Origin: Hofstenia miamia
Lineage: Eukaryota; Xenacoelomorpha; Acoela; Hofsteniidae
Assembly: GCA_900660155.1 (NCBI GenBank)
Contig: CABFPE010000274.1
Location: 646,838 to 710,837 of the forward strand
Direction of reading: 5' to 3'
Length of the DNA: 64,000 nt
Below the pieces are notes generated by a model. That model worked only from the letters and a program-made list of their open reading frames with translations, was not told the DNA's origin and ran no database searches. The translations under genes were made by a program, and so were the position numbers. How positions within the stretch are numbered: the first letter of the stretch is position 1; each line of letters begins with the position of its first letter. Below are positions 59,763-64,000 of the stretch, in pieces.

Positions 59763-60268
59763 GTAAATATCTATATTTGAGATAAAAATTATAATCGAAA
59801 GCATAAGCATATTTAGATAAAGTACTTTTATGAAACCTTTCTAATATGGATTTATTGAACTTGATATAAATCAATATAACAAAGTTTATAGTAATTTTTG
59901 TATAATAAGTTATGTATTTTATGCATTCGACAATGGTGAATGGAGTATTTAAATAACTTGCTTCTATATAATAAACTAGTTACAAAATATATTGCAAATT
60001 AAAATGTATATTTTGTTCTCAAACACAATATTCCATGTAGTTTTAATAGTTATTATCGAAATTGTTTAAAAGCAAGCTGAATTAAATGTCAATTTAATTC
60101 AAAATAATATTGGATATCTGTAGACTCAATATACATCAAATTGTTAATAGACGTTTAGCATTTGTTTTTTGTATAAATAATTACAAATTTACGTAATGCT
60201 GCAAAATAATTTAAATTACTTGATATTTATGCTTGAAGATGCTGGCAAAGTCATCTGGGAACCATATG

Positions 60269-60559
60269 CAGGCCCGTGGCTTGCATTGGAAGTTTAGGGG
60301 GGCATGGCCCGCAAAGTTCAATAAATTAATCATAGTTTTACTCATATGAGATAGTTTCACCCTTTTTCATTGAATTTTTTTAATAGAATTGCATTAGTAT
60401 TATGTATATTTCAACTAAAAGATATTCACTCTAACTTAATTACAGAATATTAGAATTAATGCTATGGAGTTTTGTATCCATGATGCCAAAAGAAAGGGGG
60501 GCACTGTGGCCCAACAGGGAGGGCCATGCCCGCCTGGCCCTCCCCTAGACATGGCCCTG
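60269..60559. mobile_element. hAT-like miniature element in a candidate intron
   Basis: A perfect 8 bp target duplication accatatg flanks it (60261-60268 and 60560-60567). Ends read caggcccgtggc and, in reverse complement, cagggccatgtc. Inside both ends is a ggcatggccc-type motif in opposite orientation. 291 bp, GC-rich at the ends, noncoding, no transposase. It lies between candidate exons at 59762 and 60910. Confidence 0.85.
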
Positions 60560-60909
60560 ACCATATGTACAAGTTAAAAATGTTCAATATTTAAAGAGTC
60601 TTCTTTACTCAAGATTAGTTTTTTAGTAAATTTTATACGTAATTTCCATGTTATAAGTATCTTATGTGAAGATTTTTACACACATCACAATAATTTCAAT
60701 TACTGCTCTTTCATCAAAATCTCTTTTAATTTGTAAAAAAATTACGTTGGATTATTTAAATTGATAAATTTTACTGCATACCATAGCCTATACTTAGAAG
60801 TAGATATTTATTAAAAATGTAGTTAATTATCTATTTTACGGATATAAATGTCCAGAATATATTGCATTCATATTTAAGTTAATTTCTTCTATCGATTTAA
60901 AATTTACAG

Positions 60910-60998
60910 AATGCAATGATTCCATTGCGAAGCGATGTTGATTTGCAATGCGATGAAAGTGATGATTGTCTAAGTGATGTCAGCAGCCTTCACGAGAG
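60910..60998 (+). CDS. Candidate exon 2 of an unidentified plus-strand gene
   Basis: 89 nt after acceptor aaaatttacag and before donor gtaatt. Reads NAMIPLRSDVDLQCDESD then DCLSDVSSLHE and leaves two nucleotides (AG). The acidic, Ser-rich composition is clearly protein-like and unlike AT noise. The two leftover bases combine with the C that opens the next exon to give AGC (Ser). No domain is recognised. Confidence 0.5.
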
Positions 60999-61040
60999 GT
61001 AATTTTATTAAAGAATTTTCATTTCTAAGTTTTAATTTAG

Positions 61041-61131
61041 CGGTCTTAAATCTTATAAAAATATCAACATTTCCACTAACACTCCAGAGTCGTCAAAGCC
61101 TGACATAGAAGAAGATGACTTTGTTGAGCAG
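61041..61131 (+). CDS. Candidate exon 3 of an unidentified plus-strand gene
   Basis: 91 nt after acceptor agttttaatttag and before donor cag|gtgcgt. The intron before it (60999-61040) is only 42 nt, running from gtaatt to tttag. Continues the frame of exon 2 as GLKSYKNINISTNTPESS then KPDIEEDDFVEQ and ends in phase 0. Acidic and probably disordered. Unidentified. Confidence 0.5.
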
Positions 61132-61578
61132 GTGCGTGTTTATAACCAGGCATTATAGATAAACAGATTATGAAGTCGTGGCATAATTTTTATTTTTTCA
61201 AATACTCAAATAAATAGAAAAGTAATTAACTAAATAAAAAATTGACGTTTTCAACATATTGACGTGATAGCATACAGTATACAAAATTCAGTTTGGTCAT
61301 TGCTATGTGAATTTTATTTTTATTAATCAATAAGTAAGAAAATCCACGCGCATGGATACTGAAGAAACATCTAATGTTAATTTACAAATTTTTCATGATT
61401 GTATATTCTGTATTTTTAAGTGTCAGTGAAATATTAAGCGTGAAATCAAACACTTTCTGAAATGTCGTCATATGCGATTATGTATGTCAAAGGAAATAAA
61501 CAATAGTAAAATGTAAACTCATAAATTTATTGCCGGTAAAATCACAACAAATTTTCAAATTAATTTTTGTTGCTGCAG

Positions 61579-61611
61579 AGACGGGATGATGCATTTTTCA
61601 GATGGATATGA
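61579..61611 (+). CDS. Candidate terminal exon 4 of the same gene
   Basis: After a good acceptor (tttttgttgctgcag) the phase 0 frame left by exon 3 continues as RRDDAFFRWI and then a stop (TGA 61609-61611). A gtaaga donor-like site lies just past the stop (61615), so alternative splicing of this exon is possible. The short tail makes this the weakest member of the chain together with exon 1. Confidence 0.3.
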   Translation, partial: RRDDAFFRWI

Positions 61612-62072
61612 TTCGTAAGATTCGCTTCTTGTAACAATCAGAGACAATTGTATTTCTGACGCAAATGCGGCTGAAGTGAAGTGCAATTTCATATGCATAC
61701 AATTTACATCTAATTGTCTAATTTATAAATAATTCCAGTTCCTAAGCCAAAGCTACAATTTCTGTGCTTCTTCACGACGTAAAAGCGAGATTGCAATTAA
61801 AGCCAAAAACGATTTAAATAATCATATTTGATGGATATTTTCTTACAAACATCTTTCCTGTTGGGTTAGGCATCTCAAATGATAACTAAAGGCTATAGAG
61901 CTGTCAAAAACATCTGACATATTTGGCTGCATTGATTTATATAGCTCATCATTTTTATCATTCAATCATGTTCCCTCTCATCATTGGTATTGGTGATATT
62001 GAGTCTTTCTGTAGTTGATTAGGTTTCATCAACCTTAGTAATACGTTTATATTGGTTAGTTGGTGAGCTTAC
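61612..62072. other. Short intergenic region between candidate convergent genes
   Basis: No gene seen. On the minus strand an acceptor-like caactacag (about 62025) could begin a short terminal exon completing the 62187-62073 exon in phase (KTQYHQYQ then stop), but this is weak. Confidence 0.35.
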
Positions 62073-62187
62073 CGAGGAACAGGAAAATTTTCAACGTTTC
62101 TATTGGTCGCTCCAGTTTGTTTAGTAAGCTTCTGCAACCAATTTAACTTTTCTTTCACTTCGAAGTGTTCAGCAACAGAATTCGATT
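62073..62187 (-). CDS. Candidate host exon, unidentified minus-strand gene
   Basis: 115 nt on the minus strand between acceptor attgtcttaag and the strong donor cg|gtaagc (GT at 62072-62071). Reads SNSVAEHFEVKEKLNWLQ then KLTKQTGATNRNVENFPVP, with two nucleotides left over. The residues are mixed, charged and protein-like. The longer frame upstream (62155-62409, another frame) looks like noise. No family is recognised. Confidence 0.4.
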
Positions 62188-62566
62188 CTTAAGACAATTT
62201 AGAGTTTGAAATATTCCGATAACCAATAAGCAGTGTTTTTTACCATAACCAAAAAGAACCACAAGAGTCATTATTGGGTTTTTACCAAGAAATCGTTTCT
62301 TACTCTTGTGAAATGTAGTGTATTCTGCATCAAGTTCCAATTTTGATATTCCAGTGTTGAATTGGACAATCTTCAGCAATTTTGGACTATTTAACCAATT
62401 TTTAATCAAATGTATTGAAGCTCACTATTCACTATTTTAAATAGAGGTTGATTTAATCAAATTTTGTATTTTTTCGTAATGAGTGGCCGTAAAAACACGA
62501 AATATGCTTAAATTCGTCTCGAAAATGTTATCCATCAGTGCATAAAGTAGTAGCCTACTTATTTAA

Positions 62567-63253
62567 ATGCGTCTCCGCAAAGCTAATTCCTCGCTATTTG
62601 TCCTTTTCCGTAATGTTCCTTTTAATACCTCGTCCGCTGTGAAGCTCTCTTTGTTCAAGTCCATTTCTCGCGCCATTCTTCTCTACGCGTCTCCTTGTTG
62701 GTGGCCTTCTCGTGCTTTGTTCCACTCCATGGAACGAAACGCGAAACGCGCTTTCAAATGGATTGCCTCTTTTGACTATAAAGACGCTCTGCTGAAATTC
62801 TCCACTCTCCCGTTGTCACTCTACTTCCATGCCTGTGATCTCCTTCTGTTCAATCGACTACTGACTCGCAAATTGGATCTTGATCCTTTTGATTTCATTA
62901 AGTTCTCCAATTCCTGCTGCACTCGCTCTGATGATGTTGTCACCTTCTCCATTCGTCGTACAAAGAAACATCGCACCCTTCACTCGTTTTTCAATCGTTC
63001 TTGTATTGCTGCTAATTACATCTTGACTCGCAGCCCTCCAACAGCGATTGATTTCTTTTGCCCGCCACCGAGCTTCAAGAAATCTTTGATGGCTTTCCTC
63101 TTTGCTGAGCCCTTCTCCAACGTCGCCTACTCTTTCATTTGCTCCTATTTCATCTCCTGTGACTGTCCTCGTTGCCGTAAAACTTGACTTGTTTTTATTT
63201 TTTTGTTGTGTATGCCTTCAGCGGCTAATAAAGTCATTGATTATTATTATTAA
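62567..63253 (+). mobile_element. 5'-truncated LINE copy with (ATT)n tail
   Basis: The 206-residue frame 62567-63187 is the C-terminal part of a non-LTR reverse transcriptase protein: thumb/after-palm region with SSAVKLSLFKSISRAILLY then ASPCWW, and a Cys-rich end CSYFISCDCPRCRKT. A short 3' UTR with taataaag ends in gattattattatt (to 63253). Loss of the 5' portion with an intact 3' end and simple-repeat tail is the standard outcome of incomplete target-primed reverse transcription. The frame is open and more GC-rich and CpG-rich than its surroundings, so insertion is recent. It is a different family from the two LINEs at 43-50 kb. Confidence 0.85.
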
Positions 63254-64000
63254 ATAATATTCTAATAAACGCAATTTGCGATCAAAAGAACACTAAATAT
63301 TCGGTTAAACCGAAATAGATGTTCTTCTATTAAATTCTCTCATTACTCTTATTAATTCAACATGTAAGAGGTGTCATCATGAAATGTTGCAGAACTTACA
63401 GCAGCATCAAGAAATTCATAACGACCTAATTATGTTTACAGCAAGTCTCTCCTCCCTTGAATCAGTCTACGTCGCTATCAGTTAATGTTAATGCTCCAAT
63501 TTTTCATTGTTTTTCACAACATATTTGTTTATCCTGTTGATTTTCTTTTCTCTGATCGGTTGAGATTGTTAGTAACGTTTTTGTTCGGGGTTCTGATTGT
63601 TTGCAATACCGCGCAAATGCCTATTTTTTGCTTGGTGATTTGTATTGACGATTTCGATTGTTGGTTGTAATTTGTTATGCTATGCGTAAATACAGTCATC
63701 CATTGTTCGATTAATTTTAAGTAATTTATTTATTAATCCTTAGGAAATGTTCTTGACTAACTAGTTCGTTTATAGCAAGAAACAATACGTGATACTTTCA
63801 AATGCAATAAAGCAAAAAGCATTTTTTCAGTAAATGTCTCCAATATGATACAGAAAAAAAGTCGTTTGGTACTTTAGTTATAAAATTTTCGTTAATATTA
63901 TTAATTTATGAAACTCTTGACTAAGGCTGGAAAAAATTAAGAATGCTATTAAAAGGCGATTAATCGGTGTTTGAAATTGAGGTTCTATTGGTTATTTAGT
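63254..64000. other. AT-rich DNA, no gene seen
   Basis: No supported feature. The frame 63485-63670 is hydrophobic but short, with no start or splice context to support it. Confidence 0.5.

Noticed and set aside
62155-62409. 84-residue minus-strand frame overlapping the exon candidate
   Set aside because: Wrong frame relative to the splice-bounded exon 62187-62073; the upstream part has random composition and is probably intron.

Overview
The window is AT-rich eukaryotic DNA (I estimate about 30% GC) from an invertebrate animal. It has spliced-looking exons, animal-type transposons (Tc1/mariner, DD37D mariner, hAT-like, piggyBac-like, CR1-like LINE, a LINE with an esterase ORF1, Ty3/Gypsy fossils) and many long (TA)n tracts. 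The phylum cannot be fixed from this sequence. No rRNA, tRNA, CRISPR array or bacterial-style operon was seen. Three tracts carry assembly ambiguity: a single n at 6468, a 149-base N gap at 14323-14471, and a single n at 29205 between two copies of a near-identical 0.7 kb segment.

Layout. 1-14.5 kb is mostly empty AT-rich DNA with a Tc1 remnant, a deleted 741 bp Tc1 element, hAT-like miniature elements and microsatellites. 14.5-15.2 kb holds two phase-compatible candidate host exons on the minus strand, next to an unexplained GC-rich island (15.36-16.0 kb). 19.0-19.7 kb is a deleted hAT element with terminal repeats and a 7/8 target duplication. 22.8-25.3 kb is a Ty3/Gypsy fossil. 28.5-29.9 kb is the 0.7 kb duplication inside a decayed minus-strand Tc1 gene. 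32.5-35.2 kb contains three nested inverted-repeat pairs. 36.6-39.3 kb is a second Ty3/Gypsy fragment between a Tc1 end fragment and a nearly whole Tc1 element. 40.5-42.2 kb is a hAT-like element with a perfect 8 bp target duplication.

42.2-58.9 kb is the most interesting part. The unique DNA there is almost free of CpG: I counted 5 CpGs in 52,496-58,873 and 2 in 42,174-43,390. It is interrupted by CpG-bearing mobile elements: a minus-strand LINE (about 43.3-50.95 kb) whose ORF1 carries an SGNH-hydrolase (esterase) domain and whose ORF2 starts with a 2A-like motif (GDVELNPGP); a plus-strand CR1-like LINE (46.8-50.18 kb) inserted inside that ORF1; and a DD37D mariner (51.09-52.5 kb). The pattern fits an ancient, germline-methylated gene body invaded by younger elements.

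59.7-61.6 kb contains four phase-compatible plus-strand candidate exons, one pair separated by a 42 nt intron, with a 291 bp hAT-like element (perfect 8 bp target duplication) in an intron. A minus-strand exon candidate follows at 62.07-62.19 kb, so two host genes may converge here. A 5'-truncated LINE lies at 62.57-63.25 kb. None of the host exons could be named.
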